64,000 nt of DNA from Paenibacillus mangrovi (GCF_022898935.1 NZ_JALIRP010000003.1:186001-250000); one strand, 5' to 3'; shown: positions 16,166-24,618, numbered from the stretch's first letter. Numbers and translations: made by a program. The notes: generated by a model not told the origin, from the sequence alone.

Positions 16166-17097
16166 ATCCGTTCATCCTCCAGGTCCATATTCACGGTGCC
16201 GCTTCCCAAGCCTGCATCCGCAGGCCGTATTCCCCGCTTCTCCAGTTCAAGGGCGAGCTGGGTGCGAAATGGCGGAACCATTCGGCACATCCGCAGCAGC
16301 TCCTCGCTTCGGAACAGCTCTCCCGGCATCAGATCTGCTGCGAGCTTCCCCTCATGCATGACCAGTACTCGCTCCGAAGCGGCAATCTCTTCCGCATCAT
16401 GCGTAATGGACAGCAGCGTATACCGGCCTTCGCTGTGCATCTCCCGCAGCAGGCTGAGCCAATCCCTCCTAGCCATCTCGTCGAGCATGGAAGAGGCCTC
16501 ATCCAGAATGATGAGCTCCGGCTCCATCGCCAGAATGGCCGCAACCGCAGCCCGCTGCTTCTGGCCTCCGGACAGCTCCTGCGGATGACGGTGCAGCAGA
16601 TCGCTGATGCCAAGACTTGAAGCGTAGCGGCTGATCCTGCTGCGCATTTCTTCCGCATCTAAGCACAGTCCCTCCAGGCCGAAGGCCATATCCTCCTCCA
16701 CCGTCGCGCCAATGAACTGGTTATCCGGATTCTGGAAGACCATCCCCACCTTCTGCCGGATACCCCCTATCGCTCCCGGTTCAAGCTTCGTGCCACCGAT
16801 CGTTATACTCCCGGAACCAGCGCGAAGCAGACCATTCATCAGCCGGATCAGTGTAGACTTCCCGCTTCCGTTCGCCCCGGCCAGCGTAACCCACTCGCCT
16901 CTGCCGATCGAAAGAGATACATTGTGAATATCTGCACACTGTCCATCATAAGCAAAGGACACCTTCTCCATGACGACCATATCCGCTTCTATATTCTCTA
17001 TCGACTCTGTAGGCTCGATCCCGTCGGGTGTTGAAGCATCCCCATGAATTTCTGTTGGAACCGTCTTTTTCTGTAGCCGTGTCTTCCCAGCCTTCAT
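16141..17097 (-). CDS. ecfA1: ECF transporter ATPase (EcfA1 type)
   Basis: 318 residues; Walker A GANGSGKST, Q-loop VFQNPDNQFIGATV, signature LSGGQKQR, Walker B LIILDEASSMLD, switch SITHDAEE. FQNPDNQ is the usual EcfA1 Q-loop. An N-terminal extension of about 40 Asp/Glu/Lys-rich residues precedes the ABC domain; it is kept because a good GGGGGG site lies before the ATG at 17097, whereas no better site was seen for the internal ATG at MVVMEKVSF. Begins 25 bases after eetB. Confidence 0.88.
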   Translation of the reverse strand: MKAGKTRLQKKTVPTEIHGDASTPDGIEPTESIENIEADMVVMEKVSFAYDGQCADIHNVSLSIGRGEWVTLAGANGSGKSTLIRLMNGLLRAGSGSITIGGTKLEPGAIGGIRQKVGMVFQNPDNQFIGATVEEDMAFGLEGLCLDAEEMRSRISRYASSLGISDLLHRHPQELSGGQKQRAAVAAILAMEPELIILDEASSMLDEMARRDWLSLLREMHSEGRYTLLSITHDAEEIAASERVLVMHEGKLAADLMPGELFRSEELLRMCRMVPPFRTQLALELEKRGIRPADAGLGSGTVNMDLEDERIWPFSWNM

Positions 17098-17122
17098 AAG
17101 AATCCCCCCTTCTGAAGTGCTG

Positions 17123-17671
17123 CTAATCTTTCAAGAATGAATCGAACAAGGCCAGCCGTGATAAGGATGGAATCAGATATTTTGCTGCAATCCCAACCAG
17201 GATGCCTGTCGCAATGCCGCTGATCAGCAGAGCAGGCAAATAGTAGAAAATATTCAGGGTAGAAAAAACGATGGATGCCGCTGCCAGCTGACCGATATTG
17301 TGGGCAATCCCTCCGGCAATGCTGATGCCGATCAGGCTCAATCTGCGCCGGCCGAGTTTCATCAGAAGCGCCATGACTGCAAAGCTGAACAAAGAGCCGA
17401 ACAAGCTGAACAGCAGGCTTGAAAATGTCCCGAAGATAAAGGCGGTTAGGAGCGTTTTGAGCACCACCAGCATTAGCGCATCTCTTGCCCTTAAAAAGTA
17501 CAAGCAGGCCAAAATCATAATGTTGGCTAGCCCCAGCTTGGCACCCGGAATCTGGATGTTTATCGGAATCATCGATTCGGCTATGCTGAGCACTACGGCC
17601 ACCGCAGCAAAAATCGCGATCACGACCGTCCTTTTCAGGACAAGTGATGTTTCTTCATCAGATGACGGCAT
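17123..17671 (-). CDS. eetB: EetB-like membrane protein (Gx transporter / ECF S-component-like family)
   Basis: Start ATG at 17671 follows AAGGAGGAGGTACGG; the frame is open further upstream but without a better site. About 182 residues, five to six helices; TM1 holds the small-residue AIFAA (AxxxA) pattern used by ECF S-components to dock EcfT, followed by PGAKLGLANIMILA and HNIGQLAAA, typical of the Hpre_diP_synt_I/Gx transporter family (PF07456-type). Despite an old annotation as heptaprenyl synthase component I, this family is a transporter-like fold. EetB of Listeria is of this kind. Overlaps eetA by 14 bases and precedes the ECF motor genes. Confidence 0.85.
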   Translation of the reverse strand: MPSSDEETSLVLKRTVVIAIFAAVAVVLSIAESMIPINIQIPGAKLGLANIMILACLYFLRARDALMLVVLKTLLTAFIFGTFSSLLFSLFGSLFSFAVMALLMKLGRRRLSLIGISIAGGIAHNIGQLAAASIVFSTLNIFYYLPALLISGIATGILVGIAAKYLIPSLSRLALFDSFLKD

Positions 17672-18050
17672 CCGTACCTCCTCCTTCCCCGCCCGTGCCT
17701 TTAATTTCAACGATGACCCGATGCGGCAGGCAAACGATCGTGTCCCCCGGGTTGGTTTTAAAGCCAAAAGTTAGACAGATCTGATCCGGGCAATCCGCAT
17801 CCACCATTTCAATTCCGTAATCATGGACTTTAAGCAGGTTGTCGCCGCGCTTGGTATTGATCTCGATCGTCTGCTCCTCTTTTGTAAGCGTGACGGTTTT
17901 ATATACCTCTCCATCGACCTTAATTACAGCTGTCAGCGGATTATTGTGATTTTTTTCACTTGACTGTCCGTTTTGAACCCATCTCGGAACCATTAGCAGC
18001 AGCGCGGCTGCCACAATTACGGTAATAAGCAGCAGGTCTCCACGTTTCAT
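17658..18050 (-). CDS. eetA: EetA-like protein, NusG domain II family
   Basis: 130 residues: one N-terminal membrane anchor (about 6-25) and an extracytoplasmic beta domain of the NusG_II type with VDGEVYKTVTL and three conserved cysteines in ADCPDQICLTFGF and IVCLPHRVIVEI. Such small anchored proteins sit next to Gx transporter genes in many Bacillota and correspond to EetA in the Listeria EET locus, where its exact role is unsettled. First gene of the - arm; promoter at 18098-18126. Confidence 0.87.
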   Translation of the reverse strand: MKRGDLLLITVIVAAALLLMVPRWVQNGQSSEKNHNNPLTAVIKVDGEVYKTVTLTKEEQTIEINTKRGDNLLKVHDYGIEMVDADCPDQICLTFGFKTNPGDTIVCLPHRVIVEIKGTGGEGGGTDAVI

Positions 18051-18097
18051 AGCGCGAACTCCCTTATTTTTTAAAGTTTCAAATCTTAGATGCTTAC

Positions 18098-18126
18098 ATT
18101 ATAGCCGTGTTCCTCCAAAGCTTCAA
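18098..18126 (-). promoter_or_regulatory. Sigma-A type promoter of the eetA operon
   Basis: On the - strand: TTGAAG (18126-18121), 17-base spacer, perfect TATAAT (18103-18098), about 48 bases before the eetA ATG. No operator palindrome was recognised around it. Confidence 0.8.
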
Positions 18127-18192
18127 TGAGCGAAGTCGATGAAAAATATTATTTGTTAAGAATTTCACAAAATGATCATCTTCCGGTAAACG

Positions 18193-18223
18193 AAAAAAAG
18201 CATCCGCCGTTTCCAGCGAACGC
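18193..18223 (-). terminator. Terminator of the HD-GYP gene
   Basis: On the - strand: GCGTTCGCTG - GAAA - CGGCGGATGC (ten pairs including three G-U) followed by seven T. Confidence 0.85.
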
Positions 18224-18233
18224 TCTCCTATCA

Positions 18234-19772
18234 TTATGCCCCATGCTTGGGGATCGAGGGCAAATGCCTCCGCATATAATCAACGAATACCTTGGCAAAT
18301 ACCGGATCCCACTGAGAGCCTCTGCCTTCATCCAAAATCCGCAGCGCCACGGATGGCGCCATTCCTTTGCGGTACGGACGGTCCGATGTCATGGCATCAT
18401 ACGCATCAGCCACAGCAATGATCCGTCCGAGAACTGGTATTTCTTCCCCTGCGAGCCCATCGGGGTATCCCTTGCCATCATAACGCTCGTGATGAGAACG
18501 TACCCCTGGCAGCAGGGCAGCCATGACTTCCTTGGGTTCGATCTGAAGAAGAATATTCTCCCCGAGGGCCGGATGAAGCTTGATCTGCTCAAACTCCTCG
18601 TCCGTCAGCCGCCCTTCTTTCAGCAGAACCGTATCACGGATGCCGATTTTCCCGATATCATGCAAAAGCGCAGATTCCCGGATGACCACAAGCTCCTCGA
18701 AGGACATGCCGCAAAGCCTGCCGATCAGCTCCGAATATTCGGCCACGCGCAGGGAATGTCCTGCAGTATAGGGATCGCGCGCATCCAAAGCCACCGCAAG
18801 CATGACGAAATAGCTGTCCAGCGTGGCCTGTCTCTGCTCCTCCCGCTTTTCCATTGCGCCGACCATCCTATTGAAGCTGTCAACAAGCTTGGAAAATTCA
18901 TCAGAGTAAATGTTCTGAACCTTCGTCATCCGCCCATCCTTGATATCGCTCATCGCATCGTACAGCTTGGAGATCGGCTGCTCAATATCCTGGGTGATTA
19001 GCCGCGCACCCATATAGGCGAAGACGATGCCGATCATCAGAATGAGACTTGCCCAGACCCAGTAGTTCTGGAACATCGCGTTGTCCAGACTCTTTAGCCG
19101 GATTTGCACGGCAAGGCTGAACAGCAGCAGCGGTGAAATGCCAATCAATATGCTGCTGATCAGAAATTTAGGCCGTATAGACAGAAAGACATGACCGCCC
19201 GCGTCCAGCTCAACCTGAAATTTCTTCGCCTTCATGTTTAATTCGATCAGCAGTGGACGAATGGCAGCCGTCGTCAGAAAAAATTCGAGCAGGGCATGCA
19301 TACATGCCACTAGAAATGCGCCCGCCGCCACTATGACCAGATAAGAAGTGGGAAAGGTCAGCAGCCCTCTGCTCAGCATCCAGGCCGTAAGCAGGACTGC
19401 CGGAATGGAAAAGCCCAGCAAATGCGGGACAAGGATCCTGTAAACGGACAGCAGCGGCAGCCGGTGCGTCTGAATATAAGCTTTTCTAAGCATATCCAAA
19501 TCCGCACCCGGCGTCAGAAGCCCCTGCCGTATAGGCCGTACATGGCGCAAGAAGGTAATCAGCTCTGCCGCAGCCATGACGGCGAGGGAAGTCAGAAGAA
19601 TGAATATAAGACGTTTATATTCCTCCGAAGGTACGTCCAAGGCCGCCAAGAGGATTGTGCTGCCTACAAGCAGAACCGCCAGCAGTGAACCAATCAGATC
19701 ATTGCGAACCAATGTGTTCAGAAACGACCGGTAAAGCTTTTTCGCCCCGGGACAGGAAAATTCGGTATTCAT
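18234..19772 (-). CDS. HD-GYP domain protein, membrane-bound c-di-GMP phosphodiesterase
   Basis: 512 residues. About six N-terminal helices (20-245), a HAMP linker (about 255-310, SDIKDGRMTKVQNIYSDEF) and a C-terminal HD-GYP domain: GHSLRVAEY, HDIGKIGI, HP-x-LGE, SHHERYDGKGYPDGL, AVADAYDAMTSDRPYR. All metal-binding residues and the HHE-GYP motif are present, so c-di-GMP hydrolysis to pGpG/GMP is expected. AAGGAAGG precedes the ATG. The gene stands alone, with its own terminator; it does not overlap the eetA promoter on the opposite side of its terminator. The sensory N-terminus matches no named domain I recognise. Confidence 0.9.
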   Translation of the reverse strand: MNTEFSCPGAKKLYRSFLNTLVRNDLIGSLLAVLLVGSTILLAALDVPSEEYKRLIFILLTSLAVMAAAELITFLRHVRPIRQGLLTPGADLDMLRKAYIQTHRLPLLSVYRILVPHLLGFSIPAVLLTAWMLSRGLLTFPTSYLVIVAAGAFLVACMHALLEFFLTTAAIRPLLIELNMKAKKFQVELDAGGHVFLSIRPKFLISSILIGISPLLLFSLAVQIRLKSLDNAMFQNYWVWASLILMIGIVFAYMGARLITQDIEQPISKLYDAMSDIKDGRMTKVQNIYSDEFSKLVDSFNRMVGAMEKREEQRQATLDSYFVMLAVALDARDPYTAGHSLRVAEYSELIGRLCGMSFEELVVIRESALLHDIGKIGIRDTVLLKEGRLTDEEFEQIKLHPALGENILLQIEPKEVMAALLPGVRSHHERYDGKGYPDGLAGEEIPVLGRIIAVADAYDAMTSDRPYRKGMAPSVALRILDEGRGSQWDPVFAKVFVDYMRRHLPSIPKHGA

Positions 19773-19978
19773 ACAACTAAGCCTTCCTTATAATAGAGTT
19801 GCTATACAAAATGAACTCAAGATCGTTCTGCAAATGCTACTATACATATCGGACAAAAGACGGAGAATTGTGACAATAATTTGCTGAAACGTTTCGTTTC
19901 CCACAAATTTCTCACCTTTTTTATGACCTTCGAGCTCTATTTTGCCGTAAATTACTCATTTTCTCGATCCAGGCCTAC
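19773..19978. other. Intergenic region upstream of the HD-GYP gene
   Basis: AT-rich, no gene. Presumably holds the HD-GYP promoter on the - strand (TATTATA-like DNA at 19791-19798). Nothing else recognised. Confidence 0.4.
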
Positions 19979-20017
19979 AAAAAAAGAAGACTGCATAGTT
20001 AATCATGCGCCTTCTTT
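19979..20017 (-). terminator. Terminator of the ArsR-type regulator gene
   Basis: On the - strand AAAGAAG ... CTTCTTT with an inner GCGCATGATTAACTATGC hairpin, then a long T run. Confidence 0.8.
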
Positions 20018-20036
20018 GCAATGTCACTTGAAGTAT

Positions 20037-20726
20037 TTACAGGTCCGAAATGCCGAAATGGGCTTCCAAACCTGCCTTTCCCTGCTCGGTCACGATGATC
20101 GCACGTCCGGAAGGAGGTCGCTTGATCCAGTTTAATTCAAAGAAACGGGCTACGACGGCATGACCGAGCGTACCTGCGAGATGATGCTGGCGCTCGCTCC
20201 AATCCAGGCAGATCCGGCTGAACGACCGGCGCTGTTTACGAAGAGCGGGAAGATCCAGTCCAAAGTCCGCGAAGAACCGCTCACCTTCCGGTGTGACGGT
20301 GAACTCCGTTTGCCCTTTTTCCAAATATCCGTGATCCAGCATGGACTCAGTCAAGCGCACTCCCAGCTTTCCCGCCAAATGATCATAGCAGGTTCGAGCT
20401 TCGCGTAAAGCCTTCATCTGCGAGGACTGCCGAAGGGATCTGACTTCAGCGGGTTTCGATAAGGTAAGCAGCATTTCCAGCGACTGCGCTATTTCATGGT
20501 CAGCCAGTTGATAATAACGATAGCGGCCGTGCTTCTCCACGGTAACCAGCTTGCCGGCTACCATTTTTCCCAAGTGAAAGCTGGCGGTCTGCGGCGTGAT
20601 GCCTGCAGCTAAAGCCAGTTCACTGGCGGTATGGAAACGCCCGTCCATCAGACTCGTCAGAATGGTAGCGCGGGAAGCATCTCCGAGAAGCGAGATCAGC
20701 TCTGCCACTTTTGGGCTTGCATTCAT
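20037..20726 (-). CDS. ArsR/winged-helix transcriptional regulator
   Basis: Start ATG at 20726 with GGGGGG eight bases before. 229 residues: an ArsR-type helix-turn-helix (about 10-85, ASRATILTSLMDGRFHTASELALAAGITPQTASFHL and wing HGRYRYYQLAD) plus a C-terminal domain of about 130 residues, longer than simple metal-sensing ArsR proteins and resembling the YczG-like group. No CXC metal site is seen. Divergent from the EamA exporter at 20867; the palindrome at 20782-20794 between them is the likely operator. Confidence 0.82.
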   Translation of the reverse strand: MNASPKVAELISLLGDASRATILTSLMDGRFHTASELALAAGITPQTASFHLGKMVAGKLVTVEKHGRYRYYQLADHEIAQSLEMLLTLSKPAEVRSLRQSSQMKALREARTCYDHLAGKLGVRLTESMLDHGYLEKGQTEFTVTPEGERFFADFGLDLPALRKQRRSFSRICLDWSERQHHLAGTLGHAVVARFFELNWIKRPPSGRAIIVTEQGKAGLEAHFGISDL

Positions 20727-20781
20727 TCGATTCCCCCCATCAAGATTTTGCATTCCATACTTCGATGATAATGGAAATAAT

Positions 20782-20794
20782 ATTGTAATACAAT
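20782..20794. promoter_or_regulatory. Palindromic operator candidate between ArsR-type and EamA genes
   Basis: ATTGTA-A-TACAAT, a perfect 13-base palindrome, lies in the divergent control region and could serve both promoters. Confidence 0.6.
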
Positions 20795-20866
20795 GAAATC
20801 GGGACGAAATATAAGGATACGCCATGAGATTTTCCATATTCAAAAAAAGAAAGAAGGTTTACTTGG

Positions 20867-21787
20867 ATGAAACGCTCCTTGTACATGTATTTGATTCTGC
20901 TTAGCCTGATTTGGGGAGGATCCTTTTTCTTTATTAAAATTCTGCTTCCTTACTATGGGCCGGGGTCCATCGCCTTCTTACGGTCATCCTTCGGAATTCT
21001 GGCGGTTCTGCTGTTCATGCTGATCAGGCGGAAATCCATCCGCTTCCGGCAAATCCCCTGGGTACCCATGGTGATCGTCGGCCTTCTCCAAACCGCCGTA
21101 CCCTGGTGCCTGATCGGGTTCAGCGAGACTCGTCTGACCAGCAGCACGACCTCGGTATTAAACGCGACCACTCCTTTTTGGACCATGATCCTGGGGGTGC
21201 TCTTTTTCGGACGTAAATCGAGCCGATTTCAGTGGATCGGACTTGGCGTGGGGTTCCTGGGACTGCTTGTGGTTCTTGACATCCACCCTTCCAAAATGTT
21301 CGACAGTGATCTGACAGGATTCGCCACCATGCTGGTTGCCACGTTCTTTTACGGGTTGTCATCCCAGCTGTCCAAGAAATATCTGCAGCATATCACGCTT
21401 GTGGAGACAGTCCTGGGCACGCTTTCCGTGGGCTGTATCGCGAGCGGAATATTCGCGATTCTGTTTGAGCCGTTCTCTTTCTCGCCGCTAATCCATGACT
21501 GGACCGTCGTGCTTGCGCTCATCGGCCTCGGCTGCTTCGGGTCTGGTGTGGCTTACTTTTTGTTTTATCATCTCGTACAGGAAGGCAGCGCCGAATTCTC
21601 AACCATGTCCACCTATTTGATTCCTGCTACGGCCATTGTATGGGGATTTCTGCTACTGGATGAGCCCGTGCATGTAAGTCTCCTGACAGGACTGGCGCTG
21701 ATCCTGTGTGGCGTGTTTTTGACAGGAAGAAGCCCCCGGAAATCGAAATCACCCAAACTCAAGGCGGAGGGCAAACTTCAAGGGTAA
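20867..21787 (+). CDS. EamA/DMT family exporter
   Basis: 306 residues, ten predicted helices in two EamA repeats (LIWGGSFFFIKILL in the first, TMLVATFFYGLSSQLSKKY in the second). This is the 10-TMS drug/metabolite transporter family, commonly exporting amino acids or other small metabolites. A weak AAGAAGG precedes the ATG. The Lys/Pro-rich C-terminal tail is cytoplasmic. The divergent ArsR-type regulator is the probable controller. The substrate is unknown. Confidence 0.88.
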   Translation: MKRSLYMYLILLSLIWGGSFFFIKILLPYYGPGSIAFLRSSFGILAVLLFMLIRRKSIRFRQIPWVPMVIVGLLQTAVPWCLIGFSETRLTSSTTSVLNATTPFWTMILGVLFFGRKSSRFQWIGLGVGFLGLLVVLDIHPSKMFDSDLTGFATMLVATFFYGLSSQLSKKYLQHITLVETVLGTLSVGCIASGIFAILFEPFSFSPLIHDWTVVLALIGLGCFGSGVAYFLFYHLVQEGSAEFSTMSTYLIPATAIVWGFLLLDEPVHVSLLTGLALILCGVFLTGRSPRKSKSPKLKAEGKLQG

Positions 21788-21874
21788 AATGACTTAATTC
21801 GGTAGGGCCGGCCCATCCTTCTGACGGATATCCGGCTCTATCCCCTGTACTCTCGCCGTTACAAATCATATCTC

Positions 21875-21903
21875 TTGCCATATAGTTACATCTGTGATAT
21901 AAT
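21875..21903 (+). promoter_or_regulatory. Consensus sigma-A promoter with no ORF downstream
   Basis: TTGCCA (21875-21880), 17-base spacer, perfect TATAAT (21898-21903). Transcription should start near 21910 and enter the structured region described next. Confidence 0.7.
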
Positions 21904-21909
21904 CTGATA

Positions 21910-22180
21910 TTGTAAGTTTCATTTAACCCCTTTTTCGTTCCTCGCAAGAAGAATAACTCTTCGTGACCACGAAGTTTTAAATTCCTATTTTGAATAACCC
22001 AAACGAAGTAAGAGTTTATGTAAAGACGAGATTCTGATTCACACTGGCGCGGTCATCGGAGCCGCAAGGACAAAAGAGAGGCAGGGCTTTTGTTGTTTTA
22101 GAAATGTCATTATTCTGTATTACAACAAGAAACCAGGAACCGGCTGCAGTCTGTTGTTAGACTGTCAGGGGTTAAATAGT
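21910..22180 (+). ncRNA. Candidate structured non-coding RNA
   Basis: About 270 bases driven by a consensus promoter and lacking a credible ORF. The ends can pair (ATTTAACCCC 21921-21930 with GGGGTTAAAT 22168-22177), enclosing several local hairpins: CTTCGTG/CACGAAG, GCGG/CCGC, CAAAAG/CTTTTG and CAGTCT/AGACTG. The closed-rod plan recalls 6S-type RNAs but I could not match a known family. The 3' end is uncertain: no clear T run, though a GC-rich stem lies at 22214-22254. Confidence 0.4.
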
Positions 22181-22213
22181 TGGCGTCATGCTGCGCCAGA
22201 CCATAAACACATA

Positions 22214-22254
22214 GAACCCCCGGAGAACTGCCAGAGGCAGCTTTTCGGGGGTTC
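22214..22254. terminator. GC-rich hairpin between ncRNA candidate and deacetylase gene
   Basis: Stem GAACCCCCG / CGGGGGTTC just after the deacetylase stop on the - strand; no strong T tract on either side, so the terminator call is tentative. Confidence 0.45.
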
Positions 22255-22262
22255 GCCCATTT

Positions 22263-23261
22263 CTATACCTGGTAGCCTTTAATCGGCGTTTTAATCGGTG
22301 CGCCTCTCTTCATGTATTCCAGAAGCGCGACCGGGTCATTATCCATTCCGCCGGCATTGACGCGGTAGCCGATATATTGGCCCGGACTGTTAATTCCCTG
22401 TTTGACGGAAAATGTAACCTGTATGCCAAGCTTATGACAGATATCAATAACGGGCTTGGAGTAACCGCCATAAGGAAAAGCAAGAATATTGCGCGTATTC
22501 CCGAGCTTTTCCCGGAGAATCTCATCGGACAGTCCCAGATCCCGGGTCACGCGCGTGGTGTATTCTCCCTCGGTTTCCACACGATGCAGCGTCTTATTAT
22601 CCTCCGGTCCCATTAGCATCGGCTCGGGGCGGTCCACCGTTCGTCCTGCAATCCGGATGTTGCCATAGGCATGAGAGTCAAAGGTATGACTATAAAAGTC
22701 GATTCCGGACCGATGCATTGCCAGTACCTGATCCCAGTTCAGCTTCGGAATGCCCGGATGCATTTTGTTGCCTACTGTGTTTACGATCAGGAAACTGGTG
22801 GCAGGTACATGATACTGCTCTAATATCGGGTAAACGTCCGTGTAGAACGTCTCGTAGCCGTCATCAAACGTCAGGAGTACCGCATTATCCGGCACAGCCT
22901 TGCCTTTCGTTATGAAATCCGCATACTGGTCCATCGTAATCCAATGGAATCCGTTTGCTTTCATGGCGTCTAGCTGCTGCTCGAATACGGCTGTATCTAG
23001 GCTTTTGCTGTTGGTCGGATTGGGCCGCACGTCATGATACATCAGGACAATGACTTTATTTTTATAATAGATGGCATTAGGCGTCGGTTTTGTGGAGATA
23101 AAGCCATGGACCCGGACGGCACTTGTTCCTTCCTTCCCGTGGCTCGTACGAGCGGGATGGTATACATAAGGCCCCTGTCTCCAAAGAAACAAGGAGGCGA
23201 TCAACAATATCAGACCAAGAGCACTGTATTGAAGTATCTTTTTACGGCGCATGACGTTCAT
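22263..23261 (-). CDS. Polysaccharide deacetylase family protein
   Basis: 332 residues. An N-terminal membrane anchor (about 8-25), then a NodB-type carbohydrate esterase 4 domain: VLMYHDVRPN, LLTFDDGYETFY (catalytic Asp and metal Asp), FYSHTFDSHAY (metal His) and FPYGGYSK. It should remove acetyl groups from a cell-surface glycan such as peptidoglycan. The start is slightly unsure: AAAGGAG is only 3 bases from the ATG at 23261 and 12 from the ATG at 23252. A divergent L,D-transpeptidase gene nearby supports a cell-wall role. Confidence 0.87.
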   Translation of the reverse strand: MNVMRRKKILQYSALGLILLIASLFLWRQGPYVYHPARTSHGKEGTSAVRVHGFISTKPTPNAIYYKNKVIVLMYHDVRPNPTNSKSLDTAVFEQQLDAMKANGFHWITMDQYADFITKGKAVPDNAVLLTFDDGYETFYTDVYPILEQYHVPATSFLIVNTVGNKMHPGIPKLNWDQVLAMHRSGIDFYSHTFDSHAYGNIRIAGRTVDRPEPMLMGPEDNKTLHRVETEGEYTTRVTRDLGLSDEILREKLGNTRNILAFPYGGYSKPVIDICHKLGIQVTFSVKQGINSPGQYIGYRVNAGGMDNDPVALLEYMKRGAPIKTPIKGYQV

Positions 23262-23349
23262 AAGCTCCTTTATTCTTAAAATAATTCACGTAAGTTAGAG
23301 ATACATTATTCACCTTATAAACATACTGTGAAAACAAGGAGTGATGCAA

Positions 23350-23688
23350 ATGCCGAATTACCGGATCATTATCGACCTGTCTGATCGAACGCTGTATCTG
23401 CTGGACAACGATCAAGTGATCAAGTCCTATCCTGTTGGCGTCGGCAAAATGGTGACACGCACGCCGACAGGCGATTACAGAATTATCAACAAACAGCCGA
23501 ATCCCGGCGGTCCGTTTGGCGTTCTCTGGATGGGTCTCTCCAAGCCGCATTATGGCATACACGGCACCAACAATCCATCTTCCATCGGACATGAGGTTTC
23601 TCATGGTTGTATCCGTATGTATAACGCGGATGTGCTGGACCTGTCGTCCCACGTCCCTGTCGGTACCCGGGTCACCATCCGGCCGTAG
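23350..23688 (+). CDS. L,D-transpeptidase (YkuD domain), minimal form
   Basis: Start ATG at 23350, eight bases after AAGGAG; the upstream in-frame GTG is part of that site. 112 residues: just a YkuD catalytic domain with [10 protein letters not shown] and the catalytic SHGCIRM (His, Cys, Arg). Enzymes of this family form 3-3 crosslinks in peptidoglycan or attach groups to it. There is no LysM domain and no signal peptide, so secretion or membrane attachment is unexplained; similar small forms occur in Bacillales and may be spore-associated. Confidence 0.88.
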   Translation: MPNYRIIIDLSDRTLYLLDNDQVIKSYPVGVGKMVTRTPTGDYRIINKQPNPGGPFGVLWMGLSKPHYGIHGTNNPSSIGHEVSHGCIRMYNADVLDLSSHVPVGTRVTIRP

Positions 23689-24034
23689 AGCACAATATCC
23701 CCGAAGGATAGCGGTCCGCAGGGATTTTGTTGCCGCTCGTCAAGCGTTCAGCAAATTCTCATATAGAGCCTCCGGTTTGGCAGCGAAGTCGGAACACCTG
23801 TCTGAAGCAGGTTTGCACACGCAAGTGGTTCTATTTTTGCTATGAAGTCTGCCTTTTTCATCCTGTTCTCCCTTCCCCTGAGCTGCTTCTATACAATGCT
23901 GGCCTGCATGTAGCTGCCTGTACGGAAAGCACCTTGTAAATGAAGGAGAACAAGCCTGATTTCCGTCTCCGTCAGTTTGCGTAATTCCCTGCGACTTCTT
24001 ACAATAAGATCATATGGTGACGGAGGGTGGAAAC
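23689..24034. other. Intergenic region, no gene found
   Basis: Frames here are short and lack ribosome binding sites. A weak hairpin (ATCCCCGAAGGAT, then GCAGGGAT) near 23697-23724 may end the YkuD transcript. Nothing else recognised. Confidence 0.4.
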
Positions 24035-24592
24035 ATGAATATGAATACCACAAAATGCAGCATAACAGAGCAAGAAATTATGCCGGGTGTCCGTGCCCTT
24101 CAGGCGGGTCCTGAAGATAAAGAAGCGGTGAACGCCCTAATGGTTCAGGCTGCTTCTTGGCTGAAGAGCAAAGGCTCCAGACAATGGAATGAGCTGCTTG
24201 CCGGTGAAGACCGCCATGGGGTAGCAGATGCGATTGACCGCGGCGACGTGTTTATTTTTAAGCAGGACGACATGATTGCCGGGATGGTCATCCTCCAGCA
24301 GCATGCAAGCAATTGGGACCGATCCCTCTGGGGCGAGGAAGGCCATGAGACTTCCATTTATCTCCACCGTCTGGCCATTAACCGTGAATTCGCCGGCAAA
24401 CAGCTTGGAAGCGCCATTCTTCATTGGGCTGAACATGGCATTCGTTTTCCGGGCAAGGACCGGGTCCGCCTCGACTGCATCGCTTCGGTCCCGGCTCTGA
24501 ACCGCTTATACAGCGGCGCGGGCTTTGAATATAAAGACCAATCCCCAAGCGGCTTTAATCTGTATGAAAAAATGCAGCCGCAGGTAGTGTAA
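24035..24592 (+). CDS. GNAT family N-acetyltransferase
   Basis: Start ATG at 24035, seven bases after GGAGGG. 185 residues. Acetyl-CoA binding region LHRLAINREFAGKQLGSAIL (about 120-140) followed by RLDCIASVPALNRLYSGAGFEY, as in GNAT enzymes. Acceptor substrate unknown. Single-gene unit closed by a terminator at 24619. Confidence 0.85.
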   Translation: MNMNTTKCSITEQEIMPGVRALQAGPEDKEAVNALMVQAASWLKSKGSRQWNELLAGEDRHGVADAIDRGDVFIFKQDDMIAGMVILQQHASNWDRSLWGEEGHETSIYLHRLAINREFAGKQLGSAILHWAEHGIRFPGKDRVRLDCIASVPALNRLYSGAGFEYKDQSPSGFNLYEKMQPQVV

Positions 24593-24618
24593 GACAGAGC
24601 TGACATCTGAATTATATG

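Noticed and set aside
17123-17671. Heptaprenyl diphosphate synthase component I activity for EetB
   Set aside because: The name is inherited from family annotation; the protein is an all-helical membrane protein resembling transporter S-components, and true synthase genes lie at 7920-9437.
20960-21362. - strand frames within the EamA gene
   Set aside because: Antisense to a well-supported ten-helix transporter; no independent evidence.
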